Position numbers and translations under genes: made by a program. Positions 38,298 through 47,128 of a DNA stretch of 64,000 bases are shown in pieces; within the stretch, counting starts at the first letter, position 1; every line of letters begins with the position of its first letter. This stretch comes from Vreelandella aquamarina (GTDB lineage: Bacteria > Pseudomonadota > Gammaproteobacteria > Pseudomonadales > Halomonadaceae). The notes below the pieces were generated by a model. The model was not told the origin of the DNA. It did no database searches and saw only the letters and a list, made by a program, of their open reading frames with translations. The stretch covers positions 372,001-436,000 of the forward strand of contig NZ_JABYQT010000003.1 of assembly GCF_020075495.1 (NCBI RefSeq). Reading direction: 5' to 3'.

Positions 38298-39236
38298 ATG
38301 AAAAAGCTACTAGGTGGTTTGACGCTTGCCATTGGCATGGTCGTCGCAGGCCAGGCAGCTGCCGATTACCCGACCAAGAATATCAGCATGATCGTTCCGT
38401 TCTCGGCCGGTGGGGGTAACGATACGTTCGTGCGCGCGCTTCAGCCGCTGGTCGAAGAGCAGCTGGATGGTACGCTGGTCATTCGTAACATCGCCGGCGG
38501 CGGTGGCGCGGTCGGTATGTCGCGCGCCGTTGCCTCGCCAGCCGATGGCTACACGCTGCTGGCGGCCAGCAACGCGATGCTGACCCTCGAGGCGATGGGT
38601 AACGTCGCGTTCACCCACGACGACTTCGATTTCATTGCTAAAATCGTCGAGGAGCCCTATCTGGTCGCCGTGAGTAGCGACAGCCCCTATCAGGATATCG
38701 AAAGCCTGATCGAAGCGGCGTCGTCCAACTCCATTCGTGTGGGGTCTTCCGGTGTCGGCTCTTCGGCTTACATCACGGCCAACGCCATTGCCAACCGTAC
38801 CGGGGCGACCTTCAACCTGATTCCCTACCCGGGCGGGTCCGAGGCGATTTCCGCTGCCATGGGTGGTCACGTCGAAGCGGTCGTTCTGGGGGGCGCCGAA
38901 CTTCGCTCGGCGCTCGATTCGGGCCGGTTGAACGCGCTTGCCACGACTTACGCCGAGCGTAGCGAAAACCTGCCGGATGTGCCGACGTTCCAGGAGTCCG
39001 GTTTTGATCTGACGCTGACCGTTTGGCGCGGCATCGTGGGTCCGAAAGGCCTGCCCGAGGAAGTAAAAGAGGCGTGGGTCGCCGCGATCCAGCAAATCGT
39101 CGAAGACGGCTCCTACGAGCAAACGGCGAACAATCTGGGAACGGAGCTGGCACCGCTTTATGGTGAAGAGCTCGATGCCTTCATCGACGAGTCGGCCGCG
39201 GTCATGCGTGAAGCGGCGGGTGATCTGGCCAAATAA
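38298..39236 (+). CDS. tctC: TTT-family solute-binding protein, Bug type (set 3)
   Basis: 312 residues; signal peptide ending near GQAAA|DY, then ISMIVPFSAGGGNDTFVRAL, VIRNIAGGGGAVGMSRAVA and GSSGVGSSAYIT, the Bug ligand-loop motifs. Periplasmic receptor, third in the island. Located in the kdgD operon, so a sugar acid or a pathway intermediate is the likely ligand. Confidence 0.92.
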   Translation: MKKLLGGLTLAIGMVVAGQAAADYPTKNISMIVPFSAGGGNDTFVRALQPLVEEQLDGTLVIRNIAGGGGAVGMSRAVASPADGYTLLAASNAMLTLEAMGNVAFTHDDFDFIAKIVEEPYLVAVSSDSPYQDIESLIEAASSNSIRVGSSGVGSSAYITANAIANRTGATFNLIPYPGGSEAISAAMGGHVEAVVLGGAELRSALDSGRLNALATTYAERSENLPDVPTFQESGFDLTLTVWRGIVGPKGLPEEVKEAWVAAIQQIVEDGSYEQTANNLGTELAPLYGEELDAFIDESAAVMREAAGDLAK

Positions 39237-39245
39237 GGGTGGTAC

Positions 39246-39284
39246 GACGGCCCTGTCAGGCGCGGCGTGCCTGGCAGGGCCGTC
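39246..39284 (+). promoter_or_regulatory. Stem-loop at the tctC-tctB junction, set 3
   Basis: GACGGCCCTG (39246-39255) pairs with CAGGGCCGTC (39275-39284), followed after one base by TTCTC. Strongest of the three junction hairpins. Confidence 0.6.
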
Positions 39285-39329
39285 ATTCTCGGTGCTTCCA
39301 TTTAGCTACAAACGTTACTAGGTACTGGT

Positions 39330-39836
39330 ATGGAACGTGATATTGGAAAGCCTTTATTCAATCTTTTCCTGTTGATTGCTTCAGCAAGCGCGTTCGTAGC
39401 GGCTTCTGCATTACCCAACATCGAAATACCCGGCGATCTTTCCGCCGCCTTTTTTCCAAAACTGCTCTCGGGGCTCGTTTTCATACTGGCCATTCCATGC
39501 CTGATCAAGGATTTGCAGGAGTGGCGGCGTGCCGGTAGCGAGGGCAGTAAAGCGGCCGCCGTCAATCCGGTGCGCGGTATCGCTCAGTGGTGCTTCGCCA
39601 TTGTCCTGCTCGTCGCTTATATCTACGCGTTCGAGCGCTTGGGGTATATCGCCAGCACGGCGCTCTTTACCTTTTTCTGTGTGATGGGGCTGGCGCTCAT
39701 TAGTGGGGCGTGGTCGACTCTATCGGCCGCCCAGAAAGGGTTGTCTCTCCTGTTTGCGCTTGTTTTCTCGGTAGTGCTGGCGGGCGCCATTTTTTACGTG
39801 TTCACCGATCTCTTTCAAATTCCGCTCCCGACGTGA
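39330..39836 (+). CDS. tctB: TTT-family small membrane subunit (set 3)
   Basis: 168 residues with four predicted helices; PGDLSAAFFPKLLSGLVFIL and ERLGYIASTALFTFFCVMGL are TctB-like. 35 bases before tctA. Confidence 0.88.
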   Translation: MERDIGKPLFNLFLLIASASAFVAASALPNIEIPGDLSAAFFPKLLSGLVFILAIPCLIKDLQEWRRAGSEGSKAAAVNPVRGIAQWCFAIVLLVAYIYAFERLGYIASTALFTFFCVMGLALISGAWSTLSAAQKGLSLLFALVFSVVLAGAIFYVFTDLFQIPLPT

Positions 39837-39871
39837 CCGGACATCCTTGATTTGATATTCAGGAGGCTTAC

Positions 39872-41386
39872 ATGATTTCCGGTTATCTCGACGGCTTGGG
39901 AATGGTGCTACAGCTAAGTACCCTGTTGGCGATTGCCGGCGGCACGCTGTTAGGTATTGTCATGGGGTCGCTGCCGGGGTTGACCTCGGCAATGGCGATT
40001 GCGCTGCTCTTGCCCGTGACTTTCGGTATGCCCCCCGTGGCGGGTATCGGTATGCTGCTGGGCGCGCTGTGTGGCGCAGGTGCCAGTGGCTCGATCCCCG
40101 CCATTCTGTTGAACATTCCCGGCACGCCTTCGTCGGTGGCCACCACCTTCGATGGTTTTCCCATGGCGCAGAAAGGCGAGGCGGGACGCGCGCTCGGCCT
40201 TGCCATCGTTGCTTCTTTCTTCGGTGGCGTCGCTAGTATGGTGATCCTTAGCCTGCTCGCACCGCCGATTGCCGAATTTGCCCTGCGCTTCGGCCCGGCC
40301 GAATATTTCTCCCTGAGTATTTTCGGTCTGGTCATCATTGCCTCGGTGGCCGGCAAGTCGCTCATCAAGGGGCTCATCGCGGGTATCATCGGTTTTTTTA
40401 TCTCGACGATCGGTACCGATCCGATCACGGGGGTCGACCGCTTTACGTTCAATGAGTTGTCGCTTTTGACCGGCGTCAATCTGTTGCCGGCGCTCATTGG
40501 GTTGTTTGCGGTGGCGCAAGTGCTCAAGGATACCTTCGAGTACGACCCGAGCGAGCGCATGCAGGAGAGCACCCATCGTATCGATATTGCTCGCCCGCGC
40601 TTTATCGAGACTCTCAGGCACTGGAAGGCCGTCGTGATCGGGGTGGTGTCGGGGTCGGTCGTGGGGCCCATTCCCGGCGCCGGGGGCAGTATTGCCTCGC
40701 TGGTCGCTTATGATCAAACGCGGCGCTTCTCCCGAACACCCGAAAAGTTCGGTAAAGGCCACGCCTCGGGTATCGTGTCCGTAGAGAGTGCCAATAACGC
40801 ATTACTAGGCGGCGCGCTGATTCCCACGCTTGCCCTGGGGATTCCCGGCGAGGCGGCAACGGCCGTACTGCTGGGCGGCTTGATGATTCAGGGTATCACG
40901 CCCGGGCCTTTGCTCTTCGCCGATCAAAGCGGCACGGTCTACGGCATTTTTCTCGCCTACCTGATGGCGAACATCTTCATGCTCTTGATCATGTGCCTGG
41001 GTATCAAGTTGTTCATCCGTGTATTGATGGTGCCGAGAAAGCAGCTTCTAGCGGCCATTCTGGTGTTCTGCTTCATCGGCGTTTACGGGGTCGATGGGGA
41101 TGTCTTCAACCTCTACCTGATGCTGGGCTTTGGTGTGTTGGGATATTTTCTCAACCGTTACAACTTTGGCACCGCCCCCGTCATTCTGGGTCTGATTCTG
41201 GGGCCGATCGCCGAGGCGAACCTGCGCCGGGGTCTGCAATCGTTTCAGGGCGACTGGACACCCTTTTTCACCCGACCGATCAGCGTAGCCTTTCTGGTGG
41301 TAGCCTTTGGGCTACTTGCATTGACTCTTTGGCAGAACTACCGCTCCAACCAGCAGCGCACGCCCGCCGATGAGGGCAGCGCTTAG
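39872..41386 (+). CDS. tctA: TTT-family large permease (set 3)
   Basis: 504 residues, 11-12 helices. [54 protein letters not shown] and LGIPGEAATAVLLGGL are present. AGGAGG 5 bases before the ATG. Followed by a 163-base leader region before the aldehyde dehydrogenase. Confidence 0.93.
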   Translation: MISGYLDGLGMVLQLSTLLAIAGGTLLGIVMGSLPGLTSAMAIALLLPVTFGMPPVAGIGMLLGALCGAGASGSIPAILLNIPGTPSSVATTFDGFPMAQKGEAGRALGLAIVASFFGGVASMVILSLLAPPIAEFALRFGPAEYFSLSIFGLVIIASVAGKSLIKGLIAGIIGFFISTIGTDPITGVDRFTFNELSLLTGVNLLPALIGLFAVAQVLKDTFEYDPSERMQESTHRIDIARPRFIETLRHWKAVVIGVVSGSVVGPIPGAGGSIASLVAYDQTRRFSRTPEKFGKGHASGIVSVESANNALLGGALIPTLALGIPGEAATAVLLGGLMIQGITPGPLLFADQSGTVYGIFLAYLMANIFMLLIMCLGIKLFIRVLMVPRKQLLAAILVFCFIGVYGVDGDVFNLYLMLGFGVLGYFLNRYNFGTAPVILGLILGPIAEANLRRGLQSFQGDWTPFFTRPISVAFLVVAFGLLALTLWQNYRSNQQRTPADEGSA

Positions 41387-41459
41387 GTCTCGTAAAGCCC
41401 CCCCGGTGGTGTGTTAACCTTTCTGGTGACATGCCATTGGTATCGAGTTCGACTTGTGT

Positions 41460-41519
41460 CCTCAAGGCGCAAGGGGGAGCGAAAGCTCGCAGGGGCTGCC
41501 TGCTTGAGGTCAGGTAGCC
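41460..41519 (+). ncRNA. Candidate structured leader (hairpin plus pseudoknot) of the aldehyde dehydrogenase mRNA
   Basis: GGCTGCCTG (41494-41502) pairs with CAGGTAGCC (41511-41519) through 9 pairs, one G-U. Its 8-base loop CTTGAGGT contains CTTGAGG, the exact complement of CCTCAAG at 41460-41466, so a pseudoknot or an alternative long-range stem can form. A GAGC-GAAA-GCTC tetraloop hairpin (41477-41488) lies between. The element ends 30 bases before the ATG. No known riboswitch class recognised. Confidence 0.45.
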
Positions 41520-41549
41520 AGATAAACCACTCGCATCGCAGGAGGCAAG

Positions 41550-43127
41550 ATGAATCTTACAGGTGAAATGCTCATTGGACAGAAAGCCGTCAAGGGCTCT
41601 CGTGACGCTGTTCAGGCTATCAACCCTGCTACCAACGAGCGTCTGGAACCCGCTTATGCTGGCGGAACACAGGCCGAGGTGGATCAGGCATGCCAGCTTG
41701 CGTGGGACGCTTTCGATACGTATCGCGAAACGTCACTTGAAGATCGCGCGGCGTTTCTCGAAACCATCGCCGATGAAATCGAAGCGCTGGGCGATGCGCT
41801 GATCGAACGTGCCGTCGCCGAATCAGGCCTGCCCCAGGCGCGTATTCAGGGCGAGCGTGGGCGTACCTGCGGCCAGCTTCGCATGTTCGCCAAGACCGTT
41901 CGCGCCGGCGAGTGGCTGGATGTGCGCATCGACCCGGCCATGCCGGATCGTCAGCCGATGCCGCGCGCCGATCTGCGTCAGCGCCACATCGCGCTGGGCC
42001 CGGTCGTGGTCTTCGGTGCCAGCAACTTTCCTCTGGCCTTCTCCGTTGCCGGTGGCGACACGGCGTCTGCGCTCGCCGCGGGCTGTCCGGTCATCGTCAA
42101 GGCGCACGCCGCTCACCCGGGTACCGGCGAGCTGGTCGGCCGCGCGATTCAGGCCGCGGTTAAAAAATGTGGCCTGCCGGAAGGCGTGTTCTCACTGATG
42201 TTCGGTTCGGGTCGCGAAGTCGGTACGGCGCTGGTCAAGGATGCGCGCATCAAGGCAGCGGGTTTCACCGGGTCGCGCAGCGGCGGTATGGCGCTCTGGA
42301 ATGCCGCCCAGTCTCGCCCGGAACCGATCCCGTTCTACGCCGAAATGAGCTCGATCAACCCGGTTTTCCCGCTACCCGAAGCGCTCAAGACGCGCGGTGC
42401 CGAGATGGGCAAGGCCTTCGTTGGCTCGCTCAACATGGGCGCAGGCCAGTTCTGTACCAACCCGGGACTCGTGATTGCCATCAAGGGCGCAGGTCTGGAT
42501 GCCTTCATCGAGGCGGCCGCCGACGCCGTCAAGCAGAGCCCGGCTCAAACCATGCTGACACCGGGAATTTTTGAGGCCTATGAAAGCGGCGTCAAGAATC
42601 TTCAGGAGAGCGGCAAGGCAAAAGAAGTGGCGCGTGGGCAAGTAGGCGAAACGCCGAACCAGTGCCAGACCGGTCTGTTCACGACCAGTGCGCAGGACTT
42701 CGTGAATAACGAAGCGTTGCAGGACGAAGTGTTTGGTTCCACGTCGCTGGTGATCGAGTGCGCCGACGAGAAAGAACTCAAGCAGGTCGCCGAGCACCTC
42801 GAAGGGCAGTTGACGGCCACTCTGCAGATGGACGATGCCGATCTGGAAGCGGCGCGTAACCTGCTGCCGACGCTCGAGCGCAAGGCAGGCCGTATTCTGA
42901 TCAACGGCTGGCCGACAGGCGTTGAGGTCTGCGATGCCATGGTTCACGGCGGCCCGTTCCCGGCCACTTCCGATTCGCGCACGACGTCCGTAGGTACCGC
43001 AGCGATTTATCGTTTCTTGCGTCCGGTATGTTACCAGGACCTGCCCGAGGCGCTGCTTCCAAAGGCGATCAAGAACGATAATCCGCTGAAGCTGCGTCGT
43101 CTGGTCGATGGCAAGCGCGAGCAGTAA
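41550..43127 (+). CDS. 2,5-dioxovalerate (2-oxoglutarate semialdehyde) dehydrogenase
   Basis: 525 residues of the aldehyde dehydrogenase superfamily, of the NADP-type subgroup that oxidises 2-oxoglutarate semialdehyde. The catalytic cysteine is C302 in [12 protein letters not shown], with [21 protein letters not shown] and [13 protein letters not shown] as subgroup signatures. It completes the sugar-acid pathway by making 2-oxoglutarate from the KdgD product. GGAGG before the ATG; a clear terminator follows the stop. Confidence 0.92.
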   Translation: MNLTGEMLIGQKAVKGSRDAVQAINPATNERLEPAYAGGTQAEVDQACQLAWDAFDTYRETSLEDRAAFLETIADEIEALGDALIERAVAESGLPQARIQGERGRTCGQLRMFAKTVRAGEWLDVRIDPAMPDRQPMPRADLRQRHIALGPVVVFGASNFPLAFSVAGGDTASALAAGCPVIVKAHAAHPGTGELVGRAIQAAVKKCGLPEGVFSLMFGSGREVGTALVKDARIKAAGFTGSRSGGMALWNAAQSRPEPIPFYAEMSSINPVFPLPEALKTRGAEMGKAFVGSLNMGAGQFCTNPGLVIAIKGAGLDAFIEAAADAVKQSPAQTMLTPGIFEAYESGVKNLQESGKAKEVARGQVGETPNQCQTGLFTTSAQDFVNNEALQDEVFGSTSLVIECADEKELKQVAEHLEGQLTATLQMDDADLEAARNLLPTLERKAGRILINGWPTGVEVCDAMVHGGPFPATSDSRTTSVGTAAIYRFLRPVCYQDLPEALLPKAIKNDNPLKLRRLVDGKREQ

Positions 43128-43158
43128 GCGGTTTGCGAAAACGGCATGACTGCTACAG

Positions 43159-43181
43159 AAGCCACCTACGGGTGGCTTTTT
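43159..43181 (+). terminator. Intrinsic terminator of the kdgD operon
   Basis: AAGCCACC (43159-43166), TACG loop, GGTGGCTT (43171-43178), then TTTTA. Confidence 0.9.
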
Positions 43182-43242
43182 AGTGCTAGCGACGAAAGAC
43201 GGATAGCAGCGTGCATGTCTAAAAACTAAATTTAAAATAATA

Positions 43243-43250
43243 TGTATGAT
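43243..43250. promoter_or_regulatory. Partial sugar-acid operator motif
   Basis: TGTATGAT within AATATGTATGATATT, itself a short palindrome, 16 bases before the YiaK-like ATG. It shares the core of the copies at 26063 and 35755. Confidence 0.35.
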
Positions 43251-43265
43251 ATTTGGGGTGATGCT

Positions 43266-44273
43266 ATGGTTAAAGTCAATCATGCAACATTATGTAGGAC
43301 CATCGAAAAAGCGTTTTTAAAGGCCGGCTTGAGCGAGGAGCGCGCCGGAACCTGCGCGCGTATTCATGCTGACAGTACGCGCGATGGTGTTCATTCTCAT
43401 GGTATAGGAAGAGCCCCGAGGTTTATCGATTTCGTGAAACGAGGCTTCATCGATATTGAAGCTTTACCCACCCCTGTTCAGTCGTTAGGAGCTATTGAGG
43501 TTCTGGATGGCAATATGGGAATTGGCATCATTAATGCACTTCATGCCACGGAGCGTGCCATTGAGTTGGCGAGAGAGCATGGAATGGGGTTGGTGGCTTT
43601 GCGCAATACCACTCACTGGATGCGCGGGGGAAGCTATGGCTGGCATGCCGTAGAGCAAGGATTTGCTACTATAATGTGGACTAATACCGAATCGTGCATG
43701 CCGGCTTGGGGGGCTAGCTCTCAATCTATCGGAAACAATCCTCTGGTAATGGGCGTTCCTCATAGCGAGGGTCCGCTAGTGCTCGATATGGCGATGTCTC
43801 AGTTTTCTTACGGGAAGCTTCAGACCACCCTGTTGAAGGGGGAAAAGCTGCCGGTTGATGGCGGGTTCGATGAGCATGGAGAACTCAGTCGTGATCCAGC
43901 CGCTATCGCGGCTACTCGCCGTCTGTTGCCAGCCGGCTATTGGAAAGGTTCAGGGTTAGCCATACTACTGGATGCGCTGGCAGCACTACTGGCTCAGGGC
44001 CGCGCAAGTCATGAGATTGATAAGGTGCAACAAGGGAGCGGTGGCGGTAGCTGTCAAATCTTCATGGTATTTGATCCAAGGCAGCTCGGTGGTCAAGCAG
44101 CCTGCGATGCTATTGTCGAGGGAATCCAATCTCATCTTAAAGAAGCCAAACCCGCTGATCGGCATCGGACGGTTCGTTGGCCTGGAGAGTCGACGTTTCA
44201 CGATCGTCGAAGTCCTCAGCCCATAAATATTGACGACGATCAATGGCAGGCAATTCTTGAACTTGCTAAATAG
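43266..44273 (+). CDS. YiaK-like NAD(P)-dependent 2-ketoacid reductase (Ldh2/malate dehydrogenase type)
   Basis: 335 residues. DGVHSHGIGRAPRFIDFVKRG, GLVALRNTTHWMRGGSYGW, GNNPLVMGVP and RLLPAGYWKGSGLAILLD match the Ldh2 family and most closely YiaK, the 2,3-diketo-L-gulonate reductase. It probably interconverts a 2-keto and 2-hydroxy sugar acid. Start at 43266 has GGGGTGAT upstream. Base composition drops: more A/T third positions than the flanking operons, shared with the regulator downstream, suggesting separate acquisition. Confidence 0.85.
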   Translation: MVKVNHATLCRTIEKAFLKAGLSEERAGTCARIHADSTRDGVHSHGIGRAPRFIDFVKRGFIDIEALPTPVQSLGAIEVLDGNMGIGIINALHATERAIELAREHGMGLVALRNTTHWMRGGSYGWHAVEQGFATIMWTNTESCMPAWGASSQSIGNNPLVMGVPHSEGPLVLDMAMSQFSYGKLQTTLLKGEKLPVDGGFDEHGELSRDPAAIAATRRLLPAGYWKGSGLAILLDALAALLAQGRASHEIDKVQQGSGGGSCQIFMVFDPRQLGGQAACDAIVEGIQSHLKEAKPADRHRTVRWPGESTFHDRRSPQPINIDDDQWQAILELAK

Positions 44274-44318
44274 TTCTACCAGTGTAAATGTAATTGGTTT
44301 GATTAAATTGTTTGCATC

Positions 44319-44337
44319 AAGACCTTAAAAAGGTTTT
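44319..44337 (+). terminator. Weak terminator-like hairpin after the YiaK-like gene
   Basis: AAGACCTT and AAGGTTTT pair with one G-U around a 3-base loop, ending in TTTT. AT-rich and of low stability. Confidence 0.35.
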
Positions 44338-44521
44338 ACGTCTCAGGGCTGTCTGCGAATCCTTTGATTGACTTTGATTTTATGACGCTTGGGAATGCAA
44401 GGAATATATAAATATTGTTTTTTTTATGAATCGCTAGTGGGCTTGCAATCTTTACTTGTCGATATTGCAATCAATTTTATCGATAAGAATTTCATGTTTA
44501 ATATTCATTAAGGGTTTTGGA

Positions 44522-45271
44522 ATGACTACTCAAACGCCTCTGGAAATACCTTTTAAGATAAACAGGGTTTCTCAACCAGGTAGCTTGTCTGTACATGTGG
44601 CTGATCAACTTGAAACCTTGATTACTCAAGGTAATGTGGCCGTAGGTGATAAGCTCCCGACCGAGAACAGTCTTTGCGAATCTTTTGGCGTCAGCCGTAC
44701 GGTCATACGTGAAGCGATTACGCACCTCAAATCATTGGGTTTGGTAGAGACACGTCGTGGAGTGGGAACGACAATTTTACGCGCCTCTAAAGTGGAAGCA
44801 CGTCCGGCGGAACGAGTTAATCCCACAACTGTCGAGGACATTCTCTATCTTCTGGAGTTACGCCTAACATTGGAGCCAGCAGCAGCGGAGCTTGCTGCTT
44901 TGCGATATGATGCACAGGATAAAGAGAATCTGGAACTTCAGCATCAGAAATTCATAAAGGTTTATACAGCAAACGCCCAAGCAAGGGAGGAAGACTATTC
45001 TTTTCATTTCGCCATTGCACAAGCGACCAAGAACCCTTTTTTCAAATCATTCTACGAGCAGTGGAGCCATAACGTAATTCCTCGCGCTAAGCTGATGAGT
45101 AATGATATCAATCCACTTTCGTCTCAACGTTACTTGAAGCGGGTGCAGGAAGAGCATGCTGACATCCTTGTAGCCATCCTGGCAAGAGACGCAAATGCCG
45201 CCCGACAAAAGATGCACCAGCATCTTAGCCGGGCAAGGGATACCTACGCCCAATACCGCAATCAGACATAG
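44522..45271 (+). CDS. GntR-family regulator, FCD (FadR-C) subfamily
   Basis: 249 residues. The winged helix is clear (GDKLPTENSLCESFGVSRTV, then IREAITHLKSLGLVETRRG), followed by an all-helical FCD domain with EERYDFHF-like SFHFAIAQATKNPF and a C-terminal HADILVAILARDANAA stretch carrying candidate metal or ligand histidines. Such regulators commonly sense sugar acids and repress their catabolic genes. Being the only regulator in the island, it is the best candidate for the TGTATGATGTAT-type sites. Start at 44522 has AAGG upstream. AT-rich like its neighbour. Confidence 0.9.
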   Translation: MTTQTPLEIPFKINRVSQPGSLSVHVADQLETLITQGNVAVGDKLPTENSLCESFGVSRTVIREAITHLKSLGLVETRRGVGTTILRASKVEARPAERVNPTTVEDILYLLELRLTLEPAAAELAALRYDAQDKENLELQHQKFIKVYTANAQAREEDYSFHFAIAQATKNPFFKSFYEQWSHNVIPRAKLMSNDINPLSSQRYLKRVQEEHADILVAILARDANAARQKMHQHLSRARDTYAQYRNQT

Positions 45272-45780
45272 CATATGTAATTTTTGGTGTCTTTTTAATG
45301 TTCACTCTGCCGTAAGGTCAAGGATGGCGCGGCAGGACCAATGCCTGATAGCTTTCAGCCAGGTGAGCAATTAACTGATTTATCTTCGTTTTAAACCAAT
45401 AAGTAAATGACGTCACAATAAACGAAGAGGTAATGATGCTTGTGTTAACCTGAAAAACGTATACATGGGCTCATAATCGGGCTTTTATATACTCCTGTTG
45501 GCAATCACAAGACACTAACCCAAGGTTTAAAGTAAAGGCATCCTGTCAGCACAATCGGTATACCAAGCCACTCAAGCTCCTCACAATAATATACTAATGA
45601 AAAGAAGCTTAAGTTTATAATCAACCTAATATATTCGTTAAATAGCTAATAAACACGCTATTATAAATAAATTGCGCAATAAAGTTCTGCATTCTGTTGC
45701 CGTTTCCTCTAATCCTTCTAATCTGGATTAAGGAGGCGGTAAGCCAGCGTCAACGTGATTGCCAAGCGAGGAGTGCAGCT
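45272..45780. other. AT-rich intergenic stretch before the PQQ aldose dehydrogenase
   Basis: About 500 bases of low GC with no supported gene. Two GTATAC palindromes stand out: AACGTATACATG (core 45459-45464) and TCGGTATACCAA (core 45557-45564). These resemble GntR-type operator cores. Confidence 0.5.
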
Positions 45781-47028
45781 GTGCAGAAGATACAAGCCAA
45801 TCTTTTTCCAAAACCTCTTGTCCGTGGCGCATGGGCCGCCATGCTACTGGGCGTATCCGGTGCCACGTATGCCGATGTACAGGCAGGCAGCGATGTCATC
45901 GAAGATGGCTACGAAAGCGAAGAGGCCAGACTGAAGGTCGTACGGGTGGTATCCGGTCTTGAACATCCCTGGGCCGTGGCCTGGCTCCCCGATGGCCGAA
46001 TGCTGGTGACCGAGCGCCCGGGGCGCCTGCACCTGATCGATGACCAGGAGGTGATGGAGCTTGGCAATCTGCCCAATATCGCCAGCTCGGCCAACGATGA
46101 AACGCCGGTGGAGGGAGGCGGGCAGGGCGGGCTGCTTGATGTCGCCGTTCACCCTGACTACGAAGACAATGGCTGGATCTATTTCACCTTTTCAAGCCCG
46201 GGCGACCCGCGTGCATTCAGCACCTACGAGCCGGATTACGGCACGGGCCTTGCCGTGGGGCGGGCGCGCATCGATGTCGAAAACGGCGCCTTGAGCGATG
46301 TCGAAACGCTGTATACGCAGGTCCCGCGCACCCATCCAGGCGCGCACTACGGGTCGCGTATCGTATTTCCCGGCAATGGCGAGATCATCTTCCCCATTGG
46401 CGATAGAAACGTACAAAACCTGCCTCAGGATCTGACCAACCCGGGTGGCAAGATGATTCGGCTTCAGCAAGAGGGCGGCGCCCACCCTGACAATCCGTTT
46501 ATCGGTATTGCGCCGGGCAATCTGCGCCCGGAAATTTTCTCCTACGGCCATCGCAACAACCAGGGGCTGACGCTTCACCCTGAAACCGGAGAGCTGTGGG
46601 CGGTGGACCATGGCCCCAACGGCGGCGACCTGCTTTATCATGTAGAGGCGGGGAATAACCACGGCTGGCCCATGATTGCCTTTGGCACGGAATACACTAC
46701 CGATGCCCATATCGGCCTGGGTACCGAGGCGCCCGGTATAACGCCGCCTGTCCATGTCTGGGAAGAGAGCATTGCTCCTTCGGGCATGGCGTTTTATACC
46801 GGCAACGGCGTGGCTCAATGGCAGAACAACCTGTTCGTGGGGTCCCTCAAGCGTGAGCAACTGCACCGCCTGGTACTTGACGGTGACAGCGTCACCCACG
46901 AAGAAATGCTGCTGACAGATACCATCGGGCGCATTCGCGATGTGCGACAAGGCCCCGATGGCTTTCTCTATCTAGTCACGGATGAAGAGGATGGCGGTGT
47001 CTATCGGCTGGAGCCAGATGATGCCTGA
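45781..47028 (+). CDS. Soluble PQQ-dependent aldose sugar dehydrogenase
   Basis: 415 residues. Start is a GTG at 45781 with AGGAG exactly 7 bases upstream; it yields a signal peptide ending near GATYA|DV. The propeller motifs EHPWAVAWLPDGRMLVTERP, GGQGGLLDVAVHPDY, RIVFPGNGEIIFPIGDR, YGHRNNQGLTLHPE and AVDHGPNGGD are those of the GdhB/YliI family. It oxidises aldoses in the periplasm using PQQ and calcium. It is the second PQQ enzyme in the window after gcd. Confidence 0.9.
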   Translation: MQKIQANLFPKPLVRGAWAAMLLGVSGATYADVQAGSDVIEDGYESEEARLKVVRVVSGLEHPWAVAWLPDGRMLVTERPGRLHLIDDQEVMELGNLPNIASSANDETPVEGGGQGGLLDVAVHPDYEDNGWIYFTFSSPGDPRAFSTYEPDYGTGLAVGRARIDVENGALSDVETLYTQVPRTHPGAHYGSRIVFPGNGEIIFPIGDRNVQNLPQDLTNPGGKMIRLQQEGGAHPDNPFIGIAPGNLRPEIFSYGHRNNQGLTLHPETGELWAVDHGPNGGDLLYHVEAGNNHGWPMIAFGTEYTTDAHIGLGTEAPGITPPVHVWEESIAPSGMAFYTGNGVAQWQNNLFVGSLKREQLHRLVLDGDSVTHEEMLLTDTIGRIRDVRQGPDGFLYLVTDEEDGGVYRLEPDDA

Positions 47029-47053
47029 ATGCGTCGGGGCATGCGTTGTAGCA

Positions 47054-47084
47054 AGAAGGGCGCCCGTGGGCGTCCTTCTGCTTT
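47054..47084. terminator. Intrinsic terminator between convergent genes
   Basis: Twelve-pair stem (47054-47065 with 47068-47079, one G-U), then GCTTTT, between the aldose dehydrogenase (+) and the CDF transporter (-). Confidence 0.8.
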
Positions 47085-47128
47085 TAAACCCGATACGTGT
47101 ATGGGCGGCGTGCCAGTGAGAGCAGCTG

